64,000 bases of DNA from JAAYZX01 sp040770645 (GCA_040770645.1 JAXGIS010000005.1:1-64000); one strand, 5' to 3'. Positions 49,445-58,485 are shown, counted from the stretch's first letter. The notes: generated by a model from the sequence alone, not told the origin. Translations and numbers: made by a program.

Positions 49445-49834
49445 TTGGGGCGAGTCTTGGGAGTGGATGTCGGTTCCAAGAGAACCGGATTCGCGGTGTC
49501 CGACCAACTCGGCATTACGTGTCGACCGCTCAAAGTCGTGCGCGTCAATACGGTGGACGACACGGTGAGCGCCATCATCTCCACGGTTGAAGAGCAACAG
49601 GCCGAGACCATCGTGGTGGGAATCCCGCGACCTCTGAGGGGCGGGCACAGTGATCAGACCGACCACACGCTGGCCGTGGTTCGGTCGCTGTCTGAACGCT
49701 CACACGTGCCCGTCGTTTCGTGGGATGAACGTTTCACCACTAAGCTGGCCCGTGAAGTCACGAGCAGCGAGAAAGAGTTGGATGCCGTGGCGGCGGCCTT
49801 CATTTTGCAAAACTATCTGGATGCACAGAAATGA
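49445..49834 (+). CDS. ruvX: Putative pre-16S rRNA nuclease RuvX (YqgF)
   Basis: RNase H-fold protein, 129 residues, intact: GRVLGVDVGSKRTGFAVSD (first Asp), IVVGIPRPLRGGHSDQT and the end VSWDERFTTKLA with DAVAAAFILQNYLD. Needed for 16S 5' maturation in other bacteria. TTG start at 49445. The alaS-ruvX-mltG-aroE-pilB order is common in Gram-positives and deep actinobacteria. Confidence 0.93.
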   Translation: MGRVLGVDVGSKRTGFAVSDQLGITCRPLKVVRVNTVDDTVSAIISTVEEQQAETIVVGIPRPLRGGHSDQTDHTLAVVRSLSERSHVPVVSWDERFTTKLAREVTSSEKELDAVAAAFILQNYLDAQK

Positions 49835-49841
49835 GGACTGC

Positions 49842-50879
49842 ATGAGACGCCGCCAACGCATCCTGGTGTTAGTGGGATTCGTGGTGGTGGCAGCGGCCGC
49901 TGTTGTGGTGGGTTTGACGCTCATGTCGGCCGGCGGTCGCTCAGGTGCCACAACTACCGTGGACCTTGGGCCGGTGGAAGTGGTGGTGCGGGCCGGAGCA
50001 TCCGCCGACAAGATCGCAGCGCAGCTTCAGGAGGCAGGGGTTATTACCTCTGCCAAGGCCTTCTTGAGTGAAGTGCGGAGCCGTGGCGTGGAAACCGCTC
50101 TCAAACCCGGCACGTATGAGTTTGCACGTGGAGAGCCGTTTGAATCCATACTCAACAAGTTGACCAAGGGGCTCCAGTCGGGCGCGGGCAAAATCACCAT
50201 ACCTGAAGGCTTGTCCATAGATCAGGTGGCAGGTCGTCTCGACAAGTCGGGTTCCATCGACGGCACTGAGTACGACCAACTCGCCCGCTCACCCTCGCGG
50301 TTCACGGTGCCGCCCATCGGTGGCCATACGGTGTCGGTCAAGGATCTCGAGGGACTGCTCTTCCCCAGCACTTACTTCCTACCGGCGCAGCACAAGGCGG
50401 AGGGGCTCATAAAAGCCCAACTGGAGGCCTTCGCCCAACAGACCGCCGATCTTCCGTGGGCGAATGCCGCTGAACTCAACCTAACCCACTACGAGATCGT
50501 CATCATCGCCTCTATGATCGAAAAAGAGACGGCCATCCCCGAAGAGCGGCCGTTGGTGGCGGCGGTAATCTACAATCGGCTCAAGAAAGACATGCGGTTG
50601 GACATCGATGCCACCGTACGCTTCGCTCTCAAAAAATGGACGGGCGATCTCACCAAGACCGACCTTGCCGTCGACTCTCCGTACAACACGCGTAAGGTCA
50701 AGGGCATCCCGCCGGGGCCGATCTCCAGTCCCGGGCTGGCCGCCCTGCAGGCGGCTCTGAAGCCGACCCAAGTGGATTACTTGTACTACGTGCTCACGCC
50801 CAACAACGGCCGGCATTTCTTCACCGCCTCCTACGAGGAGTTCCTAGAGGCCAGCAAGAACGTTCCTTCCCAGGATTAA
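49842..50879 (+). CDS. mltG: Endolytic murein transglycosylase MltG (YceG-like)
   Basis: Membrane-anchored lytic transglycosylase that cuts nascent glycan strands. One N-terminal span (ILVLVGFVVVAAAAVVVGLTLM), a LysM-like region (VVVRAGASADKIAAQLQEAGVI), EGLLFPSTYFLP, the catalytic Glu in IASMIEKETAIPEERPLVAAVIYNRL, and YNTRKVKGIPPGPISSPGLAALQAAL. About 345 residues, intact. ATG 49842 follows GAGG. Confidence 0.94.
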   Translation: MRRRQRILVLVGFVVVAAAAVVVGLTLMSAGGRSGATTTVDLGPVEVVVRAGASADKIAAQLQEAGVITSAKAFLSEVRSRGVETALKPGTYEFARGEPFESILNKLTKGLQSGAGKITIPEGLSIDQVAGRLDKSGSIDGTEYDQLARSPSRFTVPPIGGHTVSVKDLEGLLFPSTYFLPAQHKAEGLIKAQLEAFAQQTADLPWANAAELNLTHYEIVIIASMIEKETAIPEERPLVAAVIYNRLKKDMRLDIDATVRFALKKWTGDLTKTDLAVDSPYNTRKVKGIPPGPISSPGLAALQAALKPTQVDYLYYVLTPNNGRHFFTASYEEFLEASKNVPSQD

Positions 50880-50993
50880 CTCGTCCACCTCCCTGCAACC
50901 GAAGGCCTATGGGCGGTCGCAGCGCGAACTGCTAGGCTCGTGAGTAGGGAGGGAATCAGACGTCGGCTGCGGCCGGGGAGGGAGATGGCGGCC

Positions 50994-51827
50994 ATGGAAA
51001 TCGATGCTGAGACCAAGCTGATCCTGTTGTTGGGGCATCCCGTACGGCATTCCGTCTCACCGTTGATGCACAACCGTGTGTTCGAAGAACTGGGCCTTCC
51101 GCTCGTGTACCTTGCTGCCGACGTGGAACCCGATCTACTTGCGCCCGCCGTGGAGGGACTGCGCGCACTCGGGGTGATAGGGGCCAACGTCACGCTTCCG
51201 CATAAGGTGAGGGTGATGACATTGTTGGACGCTGTGGATGAGTACGCGGCCCGTATCGGGGCAGTCAACACCATCGTTAACAGTCACGGTCGCCTACTCG
51301 GATACAACACCGACGCCCAGGGTTTCATGTCGGCGTTGGAGGCTCAGTGGGGAGGAGATGTGGCGTCGGCATCCATCCTGCTGTTGGGGGCAGGTGGCGC
51401 GGCCCGTGCAGTGGCAGCGGTGCTGGCTCAACGGCGAGTCAAAGAGTTGCGCATCTGGAATCGGACCCCGGCAAAGGCGCATTCGCTGTGTCGTGACGCT
51501 CTCGACTGGGGAGCCGTTAGGTGCGTTGTGGTGGATATCCATGAACCTAGTTGGTTGAAGGATGTGGACGTAGTGGTTCAGGCCACTTCCTCGGGCTTGA
51601 CGGATGCGGTTAAGGAACCCCTGATACCTGTCGATATTCTTCGCGAAGACACCTTTGTAATGGACCTGCAGTATGGCGGCAGCCCACTGGTGGCCGCGGC
51701 CGTAGCGCGGGGATTGCGTTCTGAGGATGGGCTGGAGATGCTGGTGCGGCAGGCTTCGCTTTCGTTTCGACTGTGGACAGGTCTCTCTGCTCCCGAGCAC
51801 GCCATGCGTGCGGCAGCGGCGGGCTGA
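50994..51827 (+). CDS. aroE: Shikimate dehydrogenase AroE
   Basis: NADP-dependent reduction of 3-dehydroshikimate. LGHPVRHSVSPLMHNRVFE (substrate Ser pair), GANVTLPHK (catalytic Lys), the Asp in YNTDAQGF, the dinucleotide fold LLLGAGGAARAV with NRT, and the end GLEMLVRQASLSFRLWTG. About 277 residues, intact. ATG 50994 is preferred over ATG 50985, which lies right on the GGAGGGAG site. Confidence 0.94.
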   Translation: MEIDAETKLILLLGHPVRHSVSPLMHNRVFEELGLPLVYLAADVEPDLLAPAVEGLRALGVIGANVTLPHKVRVMTLLDAVDEYAARIGAVNTIVNSHGRLLGYNTDAQGFMSALEAQWGGDVASASILLLGAGGAARAVAAVLAQRRVKELRIWNRTPAKAHSLCRDALDWGAVRCVVVDIHEPSWLKDVDVVVQATSSGLTDAVKEPLIPVDILREDTFVMDLQYGGSPLVAAAVARGLRSEDGLEMLVRQASLSFRLWTGLSAPEHAMRAAAAG

Positions 51828-53573
51828 GTGAGCGATCGCCCTATGATGCAACTGCCGCACGAAGACGTAGTCATTCGCAACAAACCCAGCAAGAAACGCA
51901 CGGGCGAGATCCTGGTGGAGATGGGGCTCATCACCCCTGAACAGCTCTCGGAGGCGCTGGAAGAGCAGAAATCCACGCATCGGCGACTAGGTGAGATCTT
52001 GGTGGCCCGGAATTTCATCAGTGGCCCGGAGCTCGCCGAGGCACTTGGTCGCCGCCTGGGGGTGCGCTACATCGATCTTCACGAGACGCGGATCGATCCT
52101 TCGGCCACCAATTTGATCACGGAGAAGGATGCGCGCCGGTACGCCGCACTGCCCGTGAGTTTCTTGGATGATCACACTGTGTTGGTGGCAATGGTTGATC
52201 CCGCCAACATTTTCGCTATCGACGACCTGCGTATTCTCACCGGCTACGACATCGAGCCGGGGATTGCCACGGAAGAAGATGTCTTCGAGGCCATCGCCAA
52301 ACTCAGCAAGCTCGAGGACAAAGTTGGTGGCAACATCGAGGATCCTACGATCACCGACCAACGTGCCACTGCCGAGGAAGTGAGGGACATCCTCGAGCAG
52401 GTGGACGAAGCACCGGTTGTGAAGTTGGTCAACGGCATCATCGCCCAAGCCGTGGAGGACAGCGCATCCGACATCCACTTCGAGCCGCAGGCCAAAGAGA
52501 TGATCGTGCGGTTTCGGCACGATGGTGTGCTTCACGAGGTCATGTCCATCCCGCGGCGTATGCAGGCAGGCGTCCTCTCTCGGGTGAAGATCATGGCCGA
52601 TCTCGATATTGCCGAGCGGCGCATCCCCCAAGACGGCCGTATCGGTCTCATGGTGGGCGGTAAACCCATTGATATGCGCGTGGCGTCGTTGCCCACAGTG
52701 TACGGCGAGAAGATCGTTATACGCCTGCTGGATCGTTCCAACGTCATGATCGAGTTGAAGGATCTCGGCTTCTCACCCAAAGCGCTGGCGAGGTACCAGA
52801 AATCGTTCAGCAAACCTTACGGCGCCATCCTGGTAACCGGTCCCACCGGGTCCGGCAAGTCGACCACCCTCTACGCCACTCTGAACATCCTCAACTCCAC
52901 CGAGAAGAACATCATCACGGTGGAAGATCCCGTCGAATACCGGCTCAACGGCATCAATCAGGTGCAGGCCAACGTGAAGACAGGGCTTACGTTCGCGGCA
53001 GGCCTCCGCTCTATCCTGCGGTGCGACCCCGACATCGTCATGATCGGAGAAATCCGAGATCGTGAGACGGCTCAGATCGCCATTGAGTCGGCTCTCACCG
53101 GCCACTTGGTGCTGTCAACGCTGCACACCAACGATGCCCCGGGCGCGCTGTCACGCCTCACCGAGATGGGTATCGAGCCGTTCCTCACCGCTTCGGCCGT
53201 AGATTGCGTTCTGGCTCAACGCTTGACCAGACGCCTCTGTGAGCATTGCAAGGAGCCTTACAAGCCAACGCAAGAGATGTTGCGCCGCAACGACTTCCCA
53301 CCGGAGGCGGTGGAGAACTGGGAGTCCGTCACGCTGTACCGCGCCGTGGGATGCCGGCGCTGCAACAACACCGGATATCGGGGGCGCATGGGCATCTACG
53401 AGGTCATGCTGGTGACGGAGGCCATCGAGCGACTAACGGTTGAGCGCAAGAGTGCCGATGAAATAGGGAGAGTGGCGCAGGCGGAAGGCATGAAGACTCT
53501 GCGCGACGACGGCATCGACAAGGTGCTTGTGGGTCTGACGAGCATCGAGGAGATCGCTCGGGTTATCGTCTGA
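51828..53573 (+). CDS. pilB: Type IV pilus assembly ATPase PilB (GspE family)
   Basis: Cytoplasmic motor for pilus extension. N-terminal MshEN-type domain (GEILVEMGLITPEQLSEALEEQ; this domain binds c-di-GMP in some relatives), Walker A VTGPTGSGKSTTL near residue 337, Asp box TVEDPVEYR, Walker B IVMIGEIRDRETA near residue 405, and a C-terminal zinc module with CEHC and CRRC. 581 residues, intact. GTG 51828 follows aroE with no gap. Confidence 0.95.
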   Translation: MSDRPMMQLPHEDVVIRNKPSKKRTGEILVEMGLITPEQLSEALEEQKSTHRRLGEILVARNFISGPELAEALGRRLGVRYIDLHETRIDPSATNLITEKDARRYAALPVSFLDDHTVLVAMVDPANIFAIDDLRILTGYDIEPGIATEEDVFEAIAKLSKLEDKVGGNIEDPTITDQRATAEEVRDILEQVDEAPVVKLVNGIIAQAVEDSASDIHFEPQAKEMIVRFRHDGVLHEVMSIPRRMQAGVLSRVKIMADLDIAERRIPQDGRIGLMVGGKPIDMRVASLPTVYGEKIVIRLLDRSNVMIELKDLGFSPKALARYQKSFSKPYGAILVTGPTGSGKSTTLYATLNILNSTEKNIITVEDPVEYRLNGINQVQANVKTGLTFAAGLRSILRCDPDIVMIGEIRDRETAQIAIESALTGHLVLSTLHTNDAPGALSRLTEMGIEPFLTASAVDCVLAQRLTRRLCEHCKEPYKPTQEMLRRNDFPPEAVENWESVTLYRAVGCRRCNNTGYRGRMGIYEVMLVTEAIERLTVERKSADEIGRVAQAEGMKTLRDDGIDKVLVGLTSIEEIARVIV

Positions 53574-53595
53574 GCGTTCGGTACGGAGGCAACTC

Positions 53596-54675
53596 GTGGA
53601 TCTAGTGGACATCCTGGTGCAGGTTCTGGAAATGGGGGCTTCGGACCTTCATCTCACTGTTGGTCGTCCCCCGGTGGCGAGAGTGCACGGCAGGCTCGTG
53701 GAGCTCGAGTATCCACCGCTGAAGGGGGTGGAGACCAGAGACCTCATCTACAGCGTTCTGACCCAAGATCAGCGTCAGCGTCTGGAGACCGACTGGGAGA
53801 TCGATTTCTCTTACTCCGTTCCTGCGCGGGCCCGCTTCCGTGTCAACGCTTACTTTCAGAGGAACAGCCTCGGAGCCGCGTTTCGGCTGGTGCCCTTGAA
53901 CGTGATGACCATCGATCAGCTCAACCTCCCTCGGGTTGTTCACACTTTCTGCCAGAAACCGCGGGGTTTCGTTCTTGTCACCGGCCCGACCGGATCGGGA
54001 AAGTCCACCACACTCGCGGCCATCATAGACGAAGTGAACGAGACGAGGTCGGAGCACATCATGACGGTGGAGGATCCCATAGAGTTCCTCCATCAACATA
54101 AGAACTGCGTGGTGAATCAACGGGAAGTCGGGACCGACACCAAATCTTTCAATCGAGCCCTGAAGTCCGTTCTGCGCCAGGACCCCGACGTGATTCTGGT
54201 GGGTGAGATCCGTGACGTGGAGACGGCGCGCATCGCGATCCAGGCGGCCCTCACCGGTCACTTCGTGCTGTCGACCATCCACGCCACCGATGCCACCAGC
54301 GCCCTGCACCGCTTCTTGGACATGGGCATCGAGTCGTTCCTCCTGGCGTCGTCAGCAGGAACAGATTCGCGTGCAGATTGCCGCCTCCATCCAGGGCATC
54401 ATGACTCAGCAACTTCTACCGCGGGCCGGCGGGGAGGGGCGGGTGGTGGCGTGCGAGGTTTGATCCCCACGCCGGCGGTGAGGAACCTGATCCGTGAGGG
54501 CAAGACCCACCAGATCTACACTATTATGCAGACAGGCGCAAAGTATGGCATGCAAACTATGGACTGGGCGCTGGCCGATTTGGTGCGGCGACGGTTGATC
54601 ACGCGTGAACTTGCCGAAGCGCGCTCGTCCAATCCCGAGGATTTGAACCGTCTCATCACCAGTGGGGCAGCGTGA
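53596..54675 (+). CDS. pilT: Type IV pilus retraction ATPase PilT, two frameshifts
   Basis: Retraction motor for twitching. ASDLHLTVGRPPVARVHGRL at the N-terminus, Walker A VTGPTGSGKSTT near residue 130, VEDPIEFLH, Walker B VILVGEIRDVETA near residue 202, and the His box STIHATDATSALHRFLDMG. The frame breaks near 54353 (after ESFLLASS) and near 54462, between which IAASIQGIMTQQLLPRAGG is readable in another frame; LIPTPAVRNLIREGKTHQIY follows. GTG start behind ACGGAGG. It lies 22 bases after pilB. Confidence 0.92.
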   Translation: MDLVDILVQVLEMGASDLHLTVGRPPVARVHGRLVELEYPPLKGVETRDLIYSVLTQDQRQRLETDWEIDFSYSVPARARFRVNAYFQRNSLGAAFRLVPLNVMTIDQLNLPRVVHTFCQKPRGFVLVTGPTGSGKSTTLAAIIDEVNETRSEHIMTVEDPIEFLHQHKNCVVNQREVGTDTKSFNRALKSVLRQDPDVILVGEIRDVETARIAIQAALTGHFVLSTIHATDATSALHRFLDMGIESFLLASSAGTDSRADCRLHPGHHDSATSTAGRRGGAGGGVRGLIPTPAVRNLIREGKTHQIYTIMQTGAKYGMQTMDWALADLVRRRLITRELAEARSSNPEDLNRLITSGAA

Positions 54676-54700
54676 TGCAAGTAGTGGGGAGAAGAGGGGT

Positions 54701-55921
54701 ATGAGCACGTACGTCTACACCGCAAGGCCTCAGCGTGGTGCTCCGGTCAAGGGTGAGATCACGGGGGCGTCCAAAATGGCCGTCGCTGCTGAACTGCGCC
54801 GGAGTGGCCTGACGGTCCTGTCGCTCGATGAGAAAAAGACGGGGTTCTTGGCGACACTGGACCAACAATTGCAGGAAATGGGCCGTATCAAGTTGCGCGA
54901 CAAGGTGGTGTTCACGCGGCAGTTTGCCACTATGATCGCAGCCGGATTGGCCATTCTTCGTGCTCTGCATGTGTTGGAGATGCAGACGTCAAATCAGCGA
55001 TTCAAGCGCGTGATCAGTCAAGTGCGGGGTGATGTGGAGGCGGGCATGCCGATCTCTGACGCCATGGAGAAGCACCCAGTGGCGTTCGATCGGCTCTATG
55101 TATCGATGGCACGCGCCGGGGAGATGGGTGGGGTGCTCGACACGGCGCTCGACCGTCTGGCTACGCAACTCGAAAAGCAAGACAGCCTGCGTCGCTCTGT
55201 CAAGTCGGCCATGACCTATCCCATCCTTATCGGCGTCTTCGCGGTGCTCGTGCTTTTCGGCATGATCCTTTTCGTGATCCCGATATTCAGCGGCATGTAC
55301 GCCGACCTGGGCGGAACCTTGCCGCTACTCACCCGCATCATGGTCGGTATAAGCAACGCGTTGCGCAAGTGGTGGTATGTGATAATCCCGGCTCTGGTTG
55401 GGCTCGTGATTGCGCTGCGCGCCCTGAAACGCAGTCCGCAGGGCACGCGGGGCTGGGATCGTTTCAAACTTATGATCCCCATGCGTATCGGCGACATCGT
55501 GAAGAAGATCGCGGTGGCCCGCTTCAGCCGCACTCTGGCCACGTTGTTCAGTTCCGGCGTTCCCATACTCCAAGCCCTCGACATCACGGGCAAGACCGCC
55601 GGCAATACCGTTATTGAAGAGGCGATGGAGCGGACGAAGACCGAGATTCGGGGTGGCGAATCCATTGCCAAACCGCTGGAGCAGGCGGCAGTGTTCCCGC
55701 CGATGGTGACGCAGATGATCGCGATCGGTGAGGAGACAGGCGCCTTGGACACGATGCTGCACAAGATCGCGGACTTCTACGAGGATGAAGTAGATGCGGC
55801 CGTGAAGCAGCTCACTTCGATCCTGGAGCCGGTCATGATGATCTTCGTGGGCGGATTGGTGGGCCTCATCGTGATCTCGATGTATCTGCCCATGTTCAAC
55901 ATGTTCAACCTGATCAATTAG
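54701..55921 (+). CDS. pilC: Type IV pilus inner-membrane platform protein PilC (GspF family)
   Basis: Membrane platform on which PilB and PilT act. Two GspF repeats (FTRQFATMIAAGLAILRALHVLE and FSRTLATLFSSGVPILQALDIT) with three membrane spans near residues 170-190, 215-235 and 375-400, and IGEETGALDTMLHKIADFYE. About 406 residues, intact. ATG 54701 gives the usual short cytoplasmic N-terminus. No pilin, PilM-N-O or prepilin peptidase gene follows in the window. Confidence 0.94.
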   Translation: MSTYVYTARPQRGAPVKGEITGASKMAVAAELRRSGLTVLSLDEKKTGFLATLDQQLQEMGRIKLRDKVVFTRQFATMIAAGLAILRALHVLEMQTSNQRFKRVISQVRGDVEAGMPISDAMEKHPVAFDRLYVSMARAGEMGGVLDTALDRLATQLEKQDSLRRSVKSAMTYPILIGVFAVLVLFGMILFVIPIFSGMYADLGGTLPLLTRIMVGISNALRKWWYVIIPALVGLVIALRALKRSPQGTRGWDRFKLMIPMRIGDIVKKIAVARFSRTLATLFSSGVPILQALDITGKTAGNTVIEEAMERTKTEIRGGESIAKPLEQAAVFPPMVTQMIAIGEETGALDTMLHKIADFYEDEVDAAVKQLTSILEPVMMIFVGGLVGLIVISMYLPMFNMFNLIN

Positions 55922-55938
55922 GTTCATCATGATGAACC
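55921..55938. promoter_or_regulatory. Perfect 18-bp palindrome covering the sigma-factor start codon
   Basis: GGTTCATCATGATGAACC is its own reverse complement and includes both candidate ATG codons (55929 and 55932) of the following sigma gene; its first base is the last base of the pilC stop. As RNA it can form a 7-bp hairpin with the AUG in the loop and stem; as DNA it has the form of an operator. Confidence 0.7.
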
Positions 55939-56858
55939 CGGTGTCGGTTCAGGCCACGTATCCCGCCGGGCCGCCGAGCAGAGGCTCTGTCGCAGATGCT
56001 GTGGTGGGAGGGGACGCACCGGGGGAGATGTCACGCCCCCGGGTGGTTGGGCAGGGCGGGCAGGATGTCCTCCCAACCACGCCGGAGTGCTGCATTCGCT
56101 TGGCGGGCGGCGAGACGCCGTCCAACGAAGAACTCGTCCTCTGCCATCAGCGGCTGGGTTGCTCCGGGTGCCTGGATGAACTCCTAGCACGAAACACAAA
56201 ACTTCTTCATCACGTGCTCAAGCGCTTCGTGCACAGCCGCGAGCCGTACGAAGATCTTCTGCAAGTGGCGTATCTGGGCTTGGTGAAAGCGATCCAGCGG
56301 TTCGATCCGTGGCGTGGCATCGTCTTCAGTACTTATGCGGTAGCAGTGGTGGACGGAGAGGTGCGCCATTACCTGCGGGACAGCGTTTTGATGCGCCAAC
56401 CACGCTGGGCCCGGACGGCATACCGCAAAATTGAAGAAGCACAGTCCGCGTTCTACGCCGAACACAAAAGATTCCCTTCGTTTACCGAACTGGCTGAGCT
56501 GGTCAACATCACGCCGGAAGGTGTTCTGGAAGTAATCCGGGGATGCTCACAGCCGGAGTTGCAGTCGCTGGATGATCCCGACGGTGCTGCGGCGAACCCA
56601 AGGCGCTTACGGGACGCGTCATACGGTCTTTGCGACACGAGAGTTTCACGCTGCTCTTTGGAGGACCGGATAGCCTTGTATCAGGCCATGGCCACGTTGT
56701 CGGCTGCACAGAAACGACTCATTTATCTGTTGTTCTTCCGGGAGTTGACACAGCAGGAAGTGGCCGACGAGTTGGGCATGACGCAACGCACGGTTTCCCG
56801 TGAGCAGCACCGAGCTTTGGCCAAGCTCAAAGCGGTGCTCACCAAGAAGATCTTCTAG
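55929..56858 (+). CDS. Sigma-70 family factor (SigB/F-like, divergent) downstream of pilC
   Basis: 309 residues with a poorly conserved 80-residue N-terminal extension, then region 2 (LLARNTKLLHHVLKRF, YEDLLQVAYLGLVKAIQRFDPWRG, STYAVAVVDGEVRHYLRDSVL), a region 3 (FPSFTELAELVNITPEGVLEVI) and region 4 (LIYLLFFRELTQQEVADELGMTQRTVSREQHRALAKL). The core is of the SigB/SigF kind, not the WhiG/FliA kind (no FETYA or IPRSVR). The start codon may be 55929, 55932 or further in. It probably shares a transcript with the pilus genes, whose regulation it may serve. Confidence 0.85.
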   Translation: MMNPVSVQATYPAGPPSRGSVADAVVGGDAPGEMSRPRVVGQGGQDVLPTTPECCIRLAGGETPSNEELVLCHQRLGCSGCLDELLARNTKLLHHVLKRFVHSREPYEDLLQVAYLGLVKAIQRFDPWRGIVFSTYAVAVVDGEVRHYLRDSVLMRQPRWARTAYRKIEEAQSAFYAEHKRFPSFTELAELVNITPEGVLEVIRGCSQPELQSLDDPDGAAANPRRLRDASYGLCDTRVSRCSLEDRIALYQAMATLSAAQKRLIYLLFFRELTQQEVADELGMTQRTVSREQHRALAKLKAVLTKKIF

Positions 56859-57249
56859 TCCAGCTTCCGCTTGTTCATCTTGCATTGTGCGTGCACCACC
56901 AGCATCGCGGCCAGCGTGTCGAACTTGTAATGCACGATAATCTACATTATGTCAAGTTCATGAACGAGAAACGGGGGTTGGAGGACGGCTTGGAGGTTGG
57001 GAACACTCGGCGTCGGCCACGTATCGCACTTGCGATGCTCCTCCCCACCGGGTACAGTGTTGTCAAGCGTCAGAAAGGAGGTGGTCCAGATCGATACATT
57101 GCCTTGTAGACGCAGTGGCTATAGGACCGGGGTGGTGTTCGCCTCTAGCCGCAAGATACCCGGAGGACGCGCACTTGCGGCGCCCCGGAAGCCACGTCGT
57201 CTGATCACAGCGCTGAGGGCCGCCACATTGGGCGGCCCCTCAGCGTCTC
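56859..57249. other. 391-base gap: inverted-repeat region, extended Shine-Dalgarno-like element, terminator
   Basis: No gene can be supported. It contains an imperfect inverted repeat around 56924-56957 (CTTGTAATG and CATTATGTCAAG), the 10-bp palindrome GTTCATGAAC at 56956-56965, and at 57072-57089 an 18-base element that matches the complement of a typical 16S rRNA 3' end except for one position. An open frame rich in Arg continues past this element but runs through the hairpin at 57211-57245, so it was not called a gene. Confidence 0.5.
57211..57245. terminator. Hairpin between the convergent sigma-factor and MerR genes
   Basis: CGCTGAGGGCCGCC pairs with GGCGGCCCCTCAGCG (one bulged base) around a short A/T-containing loop. 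It sits just after the end of the minus-strand MerR gene and after the plus-strand sigma gene, where a bidirectional terminator is expected. No long T-run on either strand. Confidence 0.6.
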
Positions 57250-58005
57250 TCAGCGCACGAGTGCCCGCATATCCTTCAGGAGCAGTAACTGGAAGAGGCT
57301 CGAGATCAGCGCGCCCAGATCAAGCACCTGACGTTCGCCCTGTTCGCGCCGTTCGGGATGCGGTGAGCGCAAAGCGGGTGCAGTGGCCTGTTCGATGACG
57401 GCTGCTTCTCTCTCCACTGCGGAACGTGTCATGCGCAGGTTGCGAGGTTCGACCCCGAACCGCCGCAGAAGACCACAGATACGGGCGGCTTCGACATCGC
57501 TCTCTGTGAAGACAGCCGTCCCGGCCTCCCCCACCCGGCGATCAACCAATCGGAACTCGACTGAGTTGACGCATGAAGTCCTCGTCGACGCCGCTGACCT
57601 CGAGCGCTTCATCCCAGGGAATCAGTCTTTCTTCGCGGCGAAGTCCGGCGGTGCGATCCAGGCCTTGCGGAGATGTAACCGGCGTACCCGATGCCTGCGG
57701 CGATGGTACGCCTCGCGCCAAGCGCTCCCGAATGACATCCAGCGGCAGGAACTCGTCCTGCTGCATAGCTCAGGATGGTGCGAAGCCGGCGCGCGTCGGC
57801 CTGGGCGTAGGTGCGATATCCCCCTGGGGTGCGTTGCGGAGCAATCAGCCCCTCGTTCTTCGAGGTAACGTACCTTGCTAATACTTAGGTCGGAACCAGT
57901 ATGCAACGAGTCCACGAGTTGGCCGATCTTCGAGATCGAGATGTCCGGGAACTCGTCGACCAGGATCTTCAAGACCTGGCCGATGCTGCGCCGATCCGGT
58001 GGCAT
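57250..58005 (-). CDS. MerR family regulator (FtsR/Rv1828-like), frameshifted
   Basis: N-terminal MerR winged helix: SIGQVLKILVDEFPDISISKIGQL, then SISKVRYLEERG and, in another frame, the wing with GGYRTY. The middle (DEFLPLDVIRERLARG) and C-terminal domain (VFTESDVEAARICGLLRRFGVEPRNLRM) match the two-domain layout of actinobacterial Rv1828/FtsR regulators, which bind near ftsZ-type targets and lie next to garA and gcvH, as here. Frame breaks near 57850, 57780 and 57560. Its ATG begins directly after the stop of the FHA gene. Confidence 0.78.
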
Positions 58006-58485
58006 CTAGTCCTGCCCGGCCGCGTCCACCAGATAGACCATGCGGAACTTGCCGATCTGGACCTCGTCGCCGTTACGCAGATGCCGGCGCTCGACGCGGC
58101 GGCGGTTCACGTAGGTACCGTTGAGGCTGTTCAGGTCTTCGATCGCAAAACCGCTGGCATCGCGCACCACCCGGGAGTGGTGACGGCTGACGGTGATATC
58201 GTCCAGGAACAAGTCACTATCCGGATTGCGGCCGATGGTGACAACATCGCCCTCCAGCAACATCTCCTCTCCTTCACGACCGCCGCCGGCTCGGATCACG
58301 AAGCCCGGCGCCAAGATGGACTCCTGTGCCGTCTCCAGTGTGGTGTCGAACTCGCCCGCTTCACCCCGGTCGTAAACGGCGGTCACATCGGCCGCATTCT
58401 GTACGGCCATGCGAGTACCACAATGACTGCAGAAGTTCGCGTCCTCGATATTCTCAAAACCACACTTGGGACAAGCAGCACTCAT
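58006..58485 (-). CDS. FHA-domain protein with N-terminal zinc ribbon (GarA/OdhI-like)
   Basis: 159 residues. Zinc ribbon at the N-terminus (CPKCGFENIEDANFCSHCG), an acidic linker with FDTTLETAQE, then a C-terminal FHA domain (VVTIGRNPDSDLFLDDITVSRHHSRV, SLNGTYVNRRRV). GarA and OdhI are phospho-switch proteins that bind 2-oxoglutarate enzymes when their N-terminal TT-motif is unphosphorylated. The TT in the linker is a candidate phosphosite, by analogy only; the zinc ribbon is not in the mycobacterial protein. Intact; the neighbours gcvH and MerR match that locus. Confidence 0.85.
   Translation of the reverse strand: MSAACPKCGFENIEDANFCSHCGTRMAVQNAADVTAVYDRGEAGEFDTTLETAQESILAPGFVIRAGGGREGEEMLLEGDVVTIGRNPDSDLFLDDITVSRHHSRVVRDASGFAIEDLNSLNGTYVNRRRVERRHLRNGDEVQIGKFRMVYLVDAAGQD

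Noticed and set aside
55929..56858. The sigma factor as the WhiG partner of the RsiG-like protein
   Set aside because: Region 2 is of the SigB/F type (STYAV, GEVRHYLRD) rather than the WhiG/FliA type. The true partner may lie outside the window; physical linkage alone is not enough.
56885..57398. Two plus-strand small open frames in the gap after the sigma gene
   Set aside because: No usable start at the right distance from a ribosome site, and the second runs through a terminator hairpin; kept only as a regulatory-element observation.
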